This document shows positions 22,461-34,409 of a stretch of DNA of 64,000 bases, piece after piece. The translations under genes were made by a program, and so were the position numbers. Within the stretch, counting starts at the first letter, position 1, and each line of letters begins with the position of its first letter. The notes beneath the pieces are model-generated. The model ran no database searches. It was not told where the DNA came from and was given only the letters and a program-made list of their open reading frames with translations. This stretch comes from Periplaneta americana (taxonomy: Eukaryota; Arthropoda; Insecta; Blattodea; Blattidae), in assembly GCF_040183065.1 (NCBI RefSeq), contig NC_091123.1:9059001-9123000 (forward strand), written 5' to 3'.

Positions 22461-25400
22461 ATATGTGTACTGTGAAACAAGATGTTACATACACACAGCA
22501 CTCATAAAGTCCCTCTTCTCAAAAGTATGAAACGACTCTGTATTAATAATAATTTATTGTATCCATTGTATCTGTACTTTATACTAGAGTATGCGGCAAC
22601 TATGTGCAAGAGTAGACAACAGTGAATACATTGCTTGACGTAATAGAAACTTTTTTAGCTTACTGAAATGAGTCTGCCACGCAATCAGAGAAACTCTTTA
22701 CTAGGGATGTAAATCTTATCAAGAATGTGTGGAGATGTGGTACTGTAAATATCCTGGATGTTAACTATGAAGTAAAGAATGAATTTATTAATTTATTCTG
22801 TTTCGATGTGTTCCAGGTGAGCTGGCAGCCTGATGGAGTACACAAGTAAGGTGATGGATGTTGTCTTCCTGAAGTGATCTCAGCAACTGAGATGGATGAG
22901 TCTCTTCTCACATTAGATCACCCTCAAGCCAGAACATTGTGTAAGCATACAGGTTAGTTGAGCATGGGGTTGAGATGAATCACTCTGGATGCTTGAGAGC
23001 AGAGTTGCCAGATCTTCCGTATTTTAATGATTCTCTTTATTTTACCCACATTTTCTTGAGTCCCCGGTCTCACGAATTTGATCACGTTTTCTTCCATATT
23101 TCATAATGTTTTCTTTATTTTTTATTTATATGTATATTATTTTGTTCTGTATCATTCAAAGACCGAATCAAAATCAATATGTCCACACTGAGTGGATGTT
23201 TTCAATGATGATTAACAAGTGGATTGATTTTTTTATATGATATTATTTTATTGTCACTCAGCCCTTCACATTCCTGTATTCAGGCCAGCATTCCCATTCT
23301 TACACTACTTACAGCAGTTTTAAACTTGGTGGATGACTCATGCACTTATCTTCCTTTATTCAATGCTGTATCCTTCCGTGTCCATTCTTTTACTTATAAC
23401 TTCATCTATTTCGCACTTTATTCATCTGACACTATATATCATATTAAAACTTATCTAAAAACTAATTTCCTTATTCCTACCATTACGTTTACTATTTATT
23501 TCAGACTCTATTTTCATTATACGTACTTTTAATTACCGTTTTTATCTCTTATTATACTCGTACTCATATGACATAAAATATTTTTCTGTATTCTCTATCC
23601 CACTGTTACTATATTCCTTATACTAGTGACAGACTACAGTTGTGTATGTAATGTGTCACCATCCCGATCGCGATCAGGAGCTTAATCCTGTTTCCAGAAC
23701 TAGATAATCGCACTGAGGCACAGCCTAGTGGACGAAAATAACATTTTAATAATCTTTGGTTTTGAATCACCTTGATTTATATTATTTAGGAAGTCGTGTT
23801 AGCTTCTGCTGAGGAATTTTGTTACCCCTTCCATTGTATTCTATGAAAGAAAAACGAATATGAATAGCTAGTGACATTTGGCTACTATTAGACGTATTGG
23901 AGAAATTTAATACAGATGTGAGAAAAATAAAAATAAATATATTAACAAATGGCAGATGAATTATTCATATATGGAGGGCAATAGAAGTCTGCTGAAAGAT
24001 GTTTCATTTCAATAAATAATGGATTACAAACTGGAACTGACTTTTTTTTTTTTTTTTTTTTGAGATTTTTAATTTCAATCTCCATTACGACGATATCTCT
24101 GCATGGCAGAAGACTTTATGTGGGGATTAATACTTCTATTATGAAGGAAATACATCACAGCTGTCAAGCTAGCAGGGAGGACATGAGTTGCTATGGAAAC
24201 TTAATCACATGTTGTGGTAATTAATCATTTTTGGAAATCCGATTATCCAGTTCACGAATTGGAGATTCATTCCCTAGCTTCTTTCTTTCTATCGAGTGTT
24301 ATCATTCTTTCTTTTTTTTTCTGGAATTTGATGTTTGATATCATCGTTTATATCCATGATGAATAAATAACGGTAACTAATTTGTTAATTATAACGCAAA
24401 GACAGTAGAATGACAAACTTTTCATGTGTATGCAAATTGGAAATTACAAGTCGGTTAATCATGTGACCATCTTGTGAGGCAGTGCAAAAAAATAGGTTTG
24501 CCCACTGAAGCTTAGTATAATAGAGGCCAACTATTGTGCAGTATGTACAGATAACTCAACCTAGGAAGCTGCCTGGAGAGGGGAAGCAGTACAGCTAAAG
24601 AAGGGGGCCCACCTATGCTCCGATACCCATGTATAGTCATATTATCTGAAAAGTTGACTTCCTGGGAATGTATTCAGGTTGCATCCTCGCAATAATATAT
24701 TGAGCAGTGTTGTAATACATAATAAGTTAATTAGTTTAATGTCATTGGTCTTTATGATTTATTGTCTAATTGCAAAGGTATATTCATTAGTATAATATAT
24801 GACTGATATAAATGTTCCATCATTATTCTAGTTATATGTGCCCAAATTATTGATTATAGTGTTTGACTATGGAGAACTTTGCTCGATAATGTACTACTCA
24901 TCATAATGGAATAAATACTTCTATCACAAACGACAGCCACATATAGAAACACAGAATACAGCCTTCTCAACTGCTATTAGAACTGAGCTGTACCGTTGTA
25001 GTCCAGAATGCATGGCAGTGGGCGGACAGTGGTAGGGGAGATGTGCTCTATGCACCTGTGCGAACGAGACAGCTTGCTAGTTTGAGGCATCTGTACGCAG
25101 CTTTGTGTATATCAAATAAAATAATCATACAGATTGGCAACACAGAACTTAAGTGAAATATAAATTAGGAAAAGCATTTAGTCCACTGATGTCGTGTATA
25201 GAAGACACAGGTCATGCTATAGTCAGTCAGTGAATAGAGGCAACAGTGTTCACATCACATGTGCAGCTTGACAGCTGTCATGTATCTTTCATAAATAGCT
25301 GCATCTTACTGGACATGGAGCGAGCATTTGAAACTGTATGGCAGGAGGGATTCTGGACATGGGCGTTCTAAATAGAATGATATGCCTTCTTTTTGTCTAT

Positions 25401-26849
25401 TTCAGAATACATATGTCTAATACTCGAATAGATAATGTTTTTGTTTCTTCTTCCCTCGTGAAATTCTAGCAATAGTTACCCAGGAATCAGTTGAAAGATC
25501 CTTAACTTACTATTTGGCATATGAAGGATCCACATGTTAAGTCACATTTTTTTGGTGCCATCTGTTAGATCATAAACATTTTTGGTGCCATAAGGTGAAT
25601 TGTCTTTTTAGTAAATCAGAATGGCAGAAAGCCTGCTTTGTAACATCCTATCGTAAACTAAATGATATGTAAATTAATTATTAAGTCTTGGCAGTATTTT
25701 AAAGTTAAAAAATGTAATTCCATGTCCCCTTCATGTAGCATTTCACCAACAGGAGGAGGAGTAATTTTGCATAAAAGTATTGACAATGAACAAGATAGCT
25801 TTAGTTTAGCAGCCTCTAGATATCGCCTTCAGATGTAATTCAATGACTAGAGGCTCAAGACTATGTGAAAGCAAGTCTCAGACTGAATTCTTTTCTCTAG
25901 ACTGAGAGTCGGAAATAGATCACTACTATCTATTGCATAACAAATATGTGAATGATTGAAGTATTATATGTAGGGATAGTCACACATCTTTCGAAATTGT
26001 ATCTGATTCCTCTGACACAAGGCTAACAAACAGATATTTCAACTCTATCTCATTCTGAGTGAGGATTTGCCATGTACAAAGCCCAGTCATTATCTATGAT
26101 TCACCTGTTTGCCATCACTGTAAGCTCCAAGTCATACAAAATCAGATCATTTGAATCATCACTAATCTCCTTCATGTCATGTGTGAGATAAAACTTTCAC
26201 ATTGTGGTTCCACATGTTTAATCTTTTGTACCATGTCCTAAAAGCAGAAATATCAATCGTTTTGGAGCTATGGAGCTAGTGAAGGTAAGAAGAGGGAAAC
26301 TTACCTGTTCGTTCTGTTACCAGGAGTCCTAGACAATAGCACTTGGTAATGGATTCAGCACCACAGTTGCCCTTTCATTCCCTTCCCTGATATATAGCTC
26401 CGAAACATTGTATGTTTTTTTAATCTATGACATGGTACAATATACCCAAAAGGCTCGCACTTCCACCATATCACCACAAGAGATGAATTTCCTTGATGAA
26501 TTTAAATTGTTGACCATTAATGAATCACCACACAACTGACTCAAAGAATGCACACAGTTACTGTTATGAATTCCAATTTGCTTATATCTGGTCTTAGATA
26601 ACACGAGACTACAGAATGGAGGAATTATAGGTATGGTCTGCTAGGCATAACACAAGCAGGAAGATAGGCAGACCTGCTTTTGCTTCCCTGTCCAGTTTGG
26701 ACTGCCAAGGCTTAACTTGGTTATCATTGGTCTAGAATACAGCCTCAAATATGGAAGTTGCATAAACAAACAGTCAATTATTTTGTTTAAGACTTTCATT
26801 CACATCCCACACCTGGTACATATAAGCCAAGCATACTCTCATCTGCTCT
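22461..26849. other. intergenic, no gene seen
   Basis: A long stretch without a supported gene. It includes a T-tract of about 20 bases at 24041-24061 and a small direct repeat TTTTTGGTGCCAT at 25549 and 25579. The ORF at 23224-23532 is hydrophobic low-complexity and looks like chance in AT-rich DNA. Confidence 0.4.
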
Positions 26850-27430
26850 AGATGTTCTCTCCTTCATAAGCCAGGGTTCCAATTCCTTATCCTTCCCTCA
26901 CCTCACCGGGAGAGACCGATGTGGTTGGACTGGGCTTCTGGCAACCCAGTGTCCAGTGTGATAGATAGATGCTACCAGTGACTGATATGCTAAATTCAGA
27001 CCGAAGGTATTGAAATCGCCCTCACCCACTAGTGTCTCTCTCAGCCAGGACTCCACTGCCCTCTCCTCCCTGGCTAGTGTTACTTCCCCATGCCCATGAA
27101 TATGCCATTATGGCTGATAAACATGATGCAATCTTTGTTGCCGAGTCACCAGAAATACCCAATTAGCTCACTCTCCTATCATCCTTCCTGTGGTTTTCAC
27201 AAGACAGACATCTCTTCTAGTTTATGACACTTTTGAGTTTGGTTGACGAACGATAAATTCACTGAAATTCAGTTCAAATCCCCACTCATTAAGGATGAAC
27301 CCAAACTCTGATGTCCCCTAATGTCAAGTATGGACTTGAGGTATTACTACTACATGTTTAGTCTGTGTCAGTTTAGTAACAGACCAGTCAGGTTCATTTA
27401 CTAGTACTAAAGTGGAGTGTGAAATACACG
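26850..27430 (-). repeat. dispersed repeat R1, copy 2
   Basis: Same core and order as copy 1 at 21.8 kb (AAGCCAGGGTTCCAATTCC, CTCACCGGGAGAGACCGATG, CCCTCACCCACTAGTGTCTC), same orientation, with a small duplication in GATAGATAGATG. The right part (GTGGAGTGTGAA) is still alignable with copy 1. Confidence 0.7.
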
Positions 27431-27719
27431 CATGTATGTGTGTTCACTCACACTGTGAAAGAAATACGTGAAATGTTCATCATGGAGAGAAAACTATGCA
27501 AACTTTCATAGAAAATACATTTCCCCAGTACCAAGTAAATTCATGATTTATAGCGTGGTGACAAAATTTTGTGGAAATGGTTCAAAAGTTGATAAGAATG
27601 GAACCATAGAGTCTGATAGACGTGTAGCCTGATAAGTCCCAGGGGCCCGGAGTGCCAAGCCCTTCCTATGTCAGTATCAGAAATCCTTAGTACCCCCGAG
27701 ACTTTATCCCAGCCTATAC

Positions 27720-27945
27720 ATAGTTACTATTTCAGATAATAGATAAAATGAGGGGAGGTGGAGAGTGTTGGTGGAATGATAGAGGGAAACGGGAGTACCC
27801 CGAGAAGAACTCTCTGCAATGTCTGCTTTGTCCACGACAAATTCCATCATGACATGGCCGGGGATCGAATCCAGGCTCTCTGGATGGAAGACCAGCACAG
27901 TCACACTAACCACAGATGCTGTTACTAACAGCCATGCATAGAAAC
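27720..27945 (-). mobile_element. tRNA-derived SINE (family G), minus orientation
   Basis: The minus strand starts with GTGGTTAGTGTGACTGTGCT (A-box side) and GGATTCGATCCCCGG (B box). The body follows: GTGGACAAAGCAGACATTGC, GGTACTCCCGTTTCCCTCTA and TTATCTATTATCTG. The arrangement is typical of insect tRNA-derived SINEs. The open frame on the minus strand at 27704-27979 is the SINE itself. Confidence 0.55.
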
Positions 27946-28563
27946 ATGCGCAGAGCTGATTCCACATTGGGATATACAATTTGAAGATTTTCTGCCTAAT
28001 GAAACGACTGAGTTCCAGTGATGTGCTTGTTTTATCAGTCTGTGATAACAGATGAGCACGTTAGTGAAGGCATTCATCGACGAGGAAATCTTTCAGATCA
28101 CTTGGGTAACAAGTTAGTAGCACTTTTGCACGATCCTGAACCTCTGGAATGTCTAGCTCAAGTCTTTTCAAATGAAACTGGAAATACAAAACCGTCGCCT
28201 TAGGCCAGGGCCTACTGTGAACTATTGGATAAAATGGAAAATAACAGCGTAAACACTCTGAACCACGCCCATGACCAGCTGAACTTGTTTAATTCTGTCC
28301 ATCTGTTTCTGCTCGCTTCATTTACTCTGGTTTTCTGTTCAGGTACAGCAGAGGAGGCAAGACCTGTCCTGTGATGTTATCATGTGCCGTGGCTATGTCA
28401 CCAATGGGTATGGAGGGGGAAGACAGGTTTAGTCTGAGATAAACTTCGTGTCAATAGATTCGTATAATATTAACCATCCTGAAACAAACGCCCTTTCTGA
28501 TACCTCATTCTTTTCCTTCTCTCATGGTCCACATGCTAGGTCTTGCTTCCTCATATATAATTT
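27946..28563. other. intergenic, no gene seen
   Basis: The frame 28018-28203 shows no recognisable domain. No element end found. Confidence 0.4.
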
Positions 28564-28752
28564 TGCTAGCGGTTACCTTGCCTACCACTGAATCTGAGAC
28601 TTGCAAGTTCACACCTGGTTGAAGGTAAGTGTGATCAAGTTCTGAGAATGGCTTTCTTCAGAAGAGAAGTAAACCTAGGAAGCCTTTATCTTAGATATAC
28701 GACAACCCTCTTCCTGGATGAGAAGACTATAGACAAAATGTGCTGTCCGTTC
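28564..28752 (+). mobile_element. SINE family C, copy with tRNA-like head
   Basis: Head GCTAGCGGTTACCTTGCC and CAAGTTCACACC resemble decayed A and B boxes. The body AGAAGTAAACC, CCCTCTTCCTGGATGAGAAG, ACTATAGACAAAATGTGCTG matches the family-C core at 1.5 and 44.9 kb. Confidence 0.45.
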
Positions 28753-31001
28753 ACTGCTCACGTCTAACCTCAATTCTGGGAGTAGAGTACAGCAAGTCCA
28801 TATCGTCGCTGTTATTCCAAAACCTCGTAACTCCACAAAATACGTTTTTCAGTAAGAACAAAAATATTAATGGATCGTAAACAAATGCTTCACAAAATGT
28901 AACTGCCAGAACGTCGCAGTGACTATTTACCAGATTTGTGTTAAGAGAATAAAGCACCAAAAACTCTTGTATACCTAAACATTAATTATACGAGGTTTTG
29001 TTAACAGATGTGCTATCATTCGACTAATTCTTGAAACTCAGAAATGTTGTGGGAAGCTTTTAACGTCTGAGTAAATAAAATTATTAGGATATATTAGTCT
29101 GTGTTAATTGTTACTGCAATTGATACTAATTAGTAATTGCAGTAGCATAAAGTGCAGGGTTACTGGTCCTTGTGACATCGCAAGTTGTGAGGCACATGAT
29201 GCTGGCCACGTGTGGAACATTCTAGTTTTCATTTAGAAGTGCATGTGCAGTTGTTGGTGCTACTTATAACATTGAATTTAATGAAGAATTAAACATCTGG
29301 GCAAGGAATGACTGATTGCAAGAGTCTACTGCATTGGCACTGTAAATAAATAAATCAATCAATCAATATTGTCACACCTGTACGTACACAAATCACAATT
29401 TTGTAAGTAGTTTGCTTAAGATTTTCTCTATACTGTTCATGTACTTCTAGTATGCTATAAAAGTATGTATACAATAGATAGGATATTTAGTAGGAACTAT
29501 TTGTAACATGTGCAAGACATTTGATCCACCATGGCAAGATCACTAATTGTACCAGTATATACAAACTAATCGATTTTCTCCAAATTTTAGCTGATCTCGC
29601 AAAATGGATTTCACTTTCGTCATGTCCATCACACAACTGTCACCAATGCAAAAAGTCATTGGTGGAAGGAAGTTCCTCGAGTTGCAACAGGAATGATCTC
29701 TGTCTCTCTCTCTCTGACGTTCTGGTTTTCCCTTCATTCATGCAGTTTGATGTAGTGAATATGTTTGGAAGGTCCTGGTCGCGTTCCTTTGCAATATTCA
29801 AAGAACAGTTTACCAGGATTCAGAGGACTGCATGACATGCAACTAATCATTGCCATGGCAACAAATGACTACCATTAAATTAATAGTTCAAATGTTTAGC
29901 CCCTTAAAACAAAGACTTCCTTTGCATTGATTTGCTTCTATTTCCAAACATGGAGCAGTATTACCAACATAACAACAGTGACTGGCCACAGATCCAGTTG
30001 TCAAGGTCATGTAAAAATATGAACTGTGCAGTGTGTTTTAACACTAATAGAAATACTGGAACAGGTGCAATACAGTGAATAGGAATTACAAGAAGCCATA
30101 AAAAATCATGATCAGTCTTAAACATTTGTCACATGTACTTATCTGTAACATTTTATCAACTTCTAGCTAATCTGCCTATCAACCTGGCTATCCATCCACA
30201 TATCTGTTAATCCATCTAGTGTCTCTTTGTATCAAGGGAAAGAAATATAAAAATAAACATGTCTTTATCCTAGACCATCCATATCCAACCAAGAATAAAG
30301 AACCATACACTAAATGGTAAAAATCCATTTTACATCACCCCCCTCATGAGACAACATCGTCACCTGTCAAATCCCTGGATGTTCTGGGCACTCACCAACA
30401 GTACAACTACACTGACATTTGCAACCCTCCAGGATTTCGAACTTTTCATTTAAAATATTCCCACCACCTCTTTTGGCACAACCACAAAATTCTCTCTTCT
30501 GACTCCTGAACCCCCAAAACCTCGAACACCTAACAACAAGGAATTTGGTGTAGTGATGAAGGCATTTCTTTAAAAAAACCTACCACTGATCTACTGGAAG
30601 AATTCAGAGAACAAAATTTCAATATCAGACAATTACATACTGTAGTGTCGAACGCTACAGATAAAGAAATGCTGCTCATCTGCATTTTGTGGAAGACTCT
30701 ACAACTGCAGAACAACTGCTGTTGGGAGTCTGTATCATGCGTAAAAAGTACCAAAAAAAATTATTTTCTATCAATCTGATGGCAAATTTGAAAAATTCGG
30801 ACATACCGTCAGTGGTTGCACAGCACCTAAAATTTGTTATCAGTGCAGGACTAGTCCTTAAACTTCTCAACATAGGTCATCTGAGAACATAAAATTTTGT
30901 GCTACACAAGCACACTTGTGGACAAGGGTTACATTTTTTGTTGATATTTGTGTAGCAGGGTGCCTTGTAATACGTGTAAAATAATTCAACAGATACAGAC
31001 C
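28753..31001. other. intergenic, no gene seen
   Basis: Mostly featureless. A possible retroelement gag-like zinc-knuckle remnant (HTVSGCTAPKICYQC) can be read on the plus strand near 30800-30850, but the frame around it is broken and too short for a call. Confidence 0.35.
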
Positions 31002-31248
31002 GATTATTTAGTCCTGACAGCTCAGCAACGTGAAAGAGAGGAAGTAATAGGAGTAATGGGGAGAGCTCCAGAGTAGAGATAAGGGTGAGCGGTCGGTACT
31101 GTACAGGAAACATGCCGCTCTACCGCATGCGTGACATCGATTGCTCCGAAGGCAAACAAGTGAATAACCCAAACACCCCTTGGTGTAACTAAATGGACTC
31201 GCCTGACCCAGGGCGCACATCTCCAGCGACTATCAGGACTAAATAATC
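31002..31248. mobile_element. TIR element MITE-2 (about 247 bp)
   Basis: The ends are inverted repeats of 19 bp with one mismatch: GATTATTTAGTCCTGACAG at 31002-31020 and its reverse complement at 31230-31248. The interior is more GC-rich than the surroundings and has no credible gene. I could not identify a clean target duplication, so the exact ends and superfamily are open. Confidence 0.5.
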
Positions 31249-31899
31249 TTACTGTACTAATGTTTGTTTTATGTACACATACACAGGTTTACGAAATGAG
31301 GTGGTCTGGCTAGATGTGGATAGCTTATGAGGGGATGGGGATGAAAAAAATATTGTTTCATAATACAGTGTACCGGTATTTCATTTCGTTTAGCTCATGA
31401 ATGAAATAATATCAATTTGTCAGAAACCCAGTGTGCAAAGCTTGGTTGTGACATCGTCATGTATAGATTGGGAAAAATTATTTCTCATTTCATATGAATA
31501 GCAATTACATTGTTGATCAACAGAAGTCGAGGTCAATGAAAGAGTCTTCAGTTTCACCAACATAACCAGCAGCTCAGGTAATCACTAGTATTGCCATCAG
31601 GTGAGTATGTATTTAAAGCAAGTTGTTCAGCGAGAGAGAGAGAGAGAGAGAAAGAAAGAAAAAAAACCAATGACGCATAGTAAGTGGCTGGAGAACTAGG
31701 AATATAAGAGAGAACGTAATGACTAAGTATCAAAGTGGTGTGCATTTTTTAAAATCGAAAGTTGTAAATTACAATACATAGCATAAGTTCAGGTCAAAAT
31801 CTATTCATATTAGAAGCATACGTTCATTAAAGGTAATGTCAGTTTACAATCTGTTCATTTACCGAACCTTAATATTCTTTAGATCCAACATAAATCTTT
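31249..31899. other. intergenic with a GA microsatellite
   Basis: Holds (GA)n running into A-rich DNA at 31632-31668. The ORF on the minus strand there (31554-31745) is produced by the microsatellite. Nothing else supported. Confidence 0.5.
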
Positions 31900-32395
31900 A
31901 TCAGACTGGATCAGATATACATTCCTTCAACACTAGAGATAAAGATAAATTAGATTACACAAGGTGCATATTGAGCGTGAGCTCAAATTCTTGCTTTTTT
32001 TTAATGGCATAAATATATTTAATAAGCTACCATTGGAGGTGAGAAAGATACCAATAAATAGGTTTAAGTCCTGCATACATAGATGGTTGCTGAACAGACC
32101 TTTCTATTCAGTGAATGAATTCGTGAAGTGTGATGTAAATATTGTATTTTAGAAATGTAACCCTTTCCTTATATTTTAATTTTTCTCTTTGTATTTTAAT
32201 TATTCCTTTTGGCCTTATATAAATAGTGCTTGTTTATTTGACTATGTATGTTTATTTGCTTATTATGATTTATTTGTCTATATTTATTTGTGCCAAGTTT
32301 ATTTGTTTGTGCGTGTGTATATTATCGAACCTGACGATGTCATATCCAGACCTTATACACTGGTTTCTGATAAATAAATATTATTATTACTACTG
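31900..32395 (+). mobile_element. 3' end of an ATT-tailed non-LTR retrotransposon
   Basis: The plus strand reads SDIHSFNTRDKDKLDYTRC, then after a frame break INIFNKLPLEVRKIPINRF and RPFYSVNEF to a stop at 32150-32152. This D.HS.NTR / IFN.LP..... / FYS..EF pattern is the usual C-terminus of CR1/jockey-like arthropod LINEs. About 240 bases of 3' UTR follow and end in AAATAAATATTATTATTACT, an ATT-type tail. It is 5'-truncated and dead. The ORF 31964-32152 is the end of this reverse-transcriptase protein, not a host gene. Confidence 0.7.
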
Positions 32396-32558
32396 TAGAA
32401 GAATGTAAACAAAATTGGTTTATGTAATAAAAATATTGTAAGCATAATACTTTGTAGATATTTGTAGCCACATCATTCTCACACCGTTACATTCATTTCC
32501 ATATGTGTTTCCGAATGTAGCGGCCATTAATAGCATCAAAAGTTCAAGATTTTCGGCT

Positions 32559-32830
32559 ATAGATGTCACTAATAGGTAAGTTTACAGTTCTGAAATATAG
32601 ATGTCACTAAGAGCAAAGAAGCTAGCAAGAAAGTTTACAGATCGCAATATAGATGTCGCTAAGAGTAAAAAAGATACAAAGAAAGTTTACAGATCACAAA
32701 TATAGATGTCGCTAAGACTAAAAAATAGCAAGAAAGTTACAAAGGAAGTTTACGGATCACAAATATAGATGTCGCTAAGAGTAAAAAAGATAGCGAGAAA
32801 GTTTCCAGATCACAAACATAGATGGCGCCA
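32559..32830 (+). repeat. tandem array, unit about 53 bp, 5 units
   Basis: ATAGATGTCGCTAAGAG (or close) recurs at 32559, 32597, 32649, 32702, 32764 and, altered to ATAGATGGCGCC, at 32819. The units continue with AAAAAAGATAGC, AAGAAAGTTTACAGATCACA. Spacings are 38, 52, 53, 62 and 55 bases, so units vary by indels. Repeats are contiguous with no unique spacers, so this is a satellite-like array and not a CRISPR. Confidence 0.8.
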
Positions 32831-32873
32831 GGAACAATAAAAACAAAAGAAAACGCCAAAGAACTTAAGGAGG

Positions 32874-33016
32874 TTTCAAAGATCTTAGCAAGGTAATTTT
32901 TTGACCTTGAAAAGCGGCCAAAAATTTTTCGACGCATTCCAAAGCAGTTAAGCAAGTTCCAAAGATCTTAGCAAGGTTTCAAAGATCTTAACAAGATTTC
33001 AAACATCTTAGCAAGG
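32874..33016 (+). repeat. 20-bp tandem repeat array
   Basis: The unit TTTCAAAGATCTTAGCAAGG occurs at 32874, 32957, 32977 and 32997 with one or two changes each; the last three are contiguous. Its tail (CTTAGCAAGGAAATTTT followed by a GGACCCGG-like stretch) appears again near 33097-33122. The unit contains the palindrome AGATCT. Confidence 0.75.
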
Positions 33017-33308
33017 AAATTTTTCTCGGACCCGGGACCCTTTCGCACCCGGAACCACCGGATGTGATGTACAGGAAAGTTACGTCATATTTCACAGAAT
33101 CTAGCAAGGAAATTTTCTTGGACTCGGAAGATTTGAATGGTGGCGACATCTATATCAATTTTTGTTGCTTGTAACATATATAAATAGGAAATTGAGGAAG
33201 GATCATGCCGGTACAACGCATTATGTTTAATACATTACAAGTCCATAGGCCTATACATGTATATATTTATTTACACTGCAAGTGGGCAAGCACCCGGTGG
33301 CAGTGGTA

Positions 33309-33592
33309 CAAACAATATAAACAATACATAATAAAATTACTATACAATTATACAACACACAATACAATTAGATACACAATACGATTATACATAATAATAC
33401 ATAAAATAACCTAATTAATATACTAATAATCCGTGGCGCTACAGCCACATAATAAAATTTCAATACACTACACAATTATAAAACACACAATACAATTAGA
33501 TACACAATACGATTATTAATAATTACAATTAATAATACATAAAATAACCTAATTAATAATATAATAATAATAATCCGTGGCGCTACAGCCAG
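33309..33592 (+). repeat. tandem duplication of about 140 bp
   Basis: Two adjacent copies (about 33318-33447 and 33448-33591) share ACAATACAATTAGATACACA, ATAAAATAACCTAATTAATA and end with CCGTGGCGCTACAGCCA. Both copies carry AT-rich DNA attached to the 3' end of SINE family F, so the SINE tail region was duplicated together with flanking DNA. Confidence 0.65.
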
Positions 33593-33690
33593 TGAAGGGC
33601 CTAGACCGACCAGCTGGCTGCTGGCCTCACGCCCACATGCCGAAGCAGAGGTTGACGATCATCCAACCAGAACCTGATTTTACATTACAA
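33560..33690 (-). mobile_element. SINE family F, truncated copy
   Basis: CCGTGGCGCTACAGCCAGTG, CCGACCAGCTGGCTGCTGGC and GATCATCCAACCAGAACC are shared with 63595-63955 and, inverted, with 40149-40490. Only the 3' part is present. Its AATAATAATAAT on the left is the ATT tail read on the other strand. Confidence 0.65.
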
Positions 33691-33832
33691 TCTACATAAG
33701 TTTCACATTGTGATAATCTTTCACTTTACTCTCCGTTCACTCACTGAATGTTTTGAAACTTCCCAGACACCAATTACTGCAAATTACGAACCACAGAAAC
33801 GTATTTTTCCGTCAAACTTCTTTAATACTTAG

Positions 33833-33929
33833 CCATTTACATATTTTGGCAATGGGAGACTACTCTGCTATATTTAATCTCCATTTACATATTTTGACAA
33901 TGCTCGAACTACTCTGCTATATTTAATCT
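33833..33929 (+). repeat. tandem duplication of 48-49 bp
   Basis: Units 33833-33880 and 33881-33929 both begin CCATTTACATATTTTG and end CTCTGCTATATTTAATCT. It directly abuts MITE-3 copy A. Confidence 0.75.
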
Positions 33930-33932
33930 TTT

Positions 33933-34089
33933 CCACAGTCTAGTATAGTCAATAAGCTCCAGTTGTGAGGGTTCCAGGAATATGACTGTGCCTGCACTAT
34001 TTCGCTTGTCGCGATCCTAGTGGTTAGAAACTATGTATGCATATTTACTACGTATTGAGCTCCTCACAACTGTATATACGAGATTGTGG
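33933..34089 (+). mobile_element. MITE-3, copy A
   Basis: Starts CCACAGTCTAGTATAGTC and ends with the inverted counterpart ACGAGATTGTGG. The interior GACTGTGCCTGCACTATTTC, GCGATCCTAGTGGTTAG and TACGTATTGAGC is shared with copies at 34228-34399 and 59301-59484. No target duplication is left. Confidence 0.65.
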
Positions 34090-34227
34090 TAAAACCTGTA
34101 CAGATATGCCCCAGCACTCTCTCTTATAAACCTCCTACCAGAAATACTCTTGCTCACAAGTTATGCAACATCTCTAGTTCTCTCCTCCTTCCCAAATAAA
34201 TTATTCTAATCTAGCATGATCATATCA

Positions 34228-34399
34228 GTGTACTAGTCACGAAGCTCGAGTTCTGAGGGTGCTGGACACAAGAGACTGTGACGGCAATATTTTGCATTGC
34301 CTGTAATGAGCCGATATTAGCGATCCTAGTGGTGAGCAACTATCAAATGTTCGCATATTTACTACGTATTGAGCTTCGTGACCTTACATACTAGACTGT
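34228..34399 (+). mobile_element. MITE-3, copy B
   Basis: Has GTCACGAAGCTCGAG near the left end and TATTGAGCTTCGTGAC plus ACTAGACTGT at the right, with the same interior (GCGATCCTAGTGGTGAGC). The direct repeat GATCATATCA flanks it at 34218-34227 and 34400-34409. The left terminus is shortened relative to copy C. Confidence 0.65.
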
Positions 34400-34409
34400 G
34401 ATCATATCA

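Noticed and set aside
29521-29835. 104-codon ORF
   Set aside because: No domain, no partner exons and no repeat relationship seen; treated as chance.
30680-30900. Possible gag-like zinc-knuckle gene
   Set aside because: Only one partial Cys/His cluster in a broken frame; not enough to call an element.
32559-33016. Regularly spaced repeats that could suggest a CRISPR array
   Set aside because: Units are contiguous, vary in length and lack unique spacers, and the context is eukaryotic.
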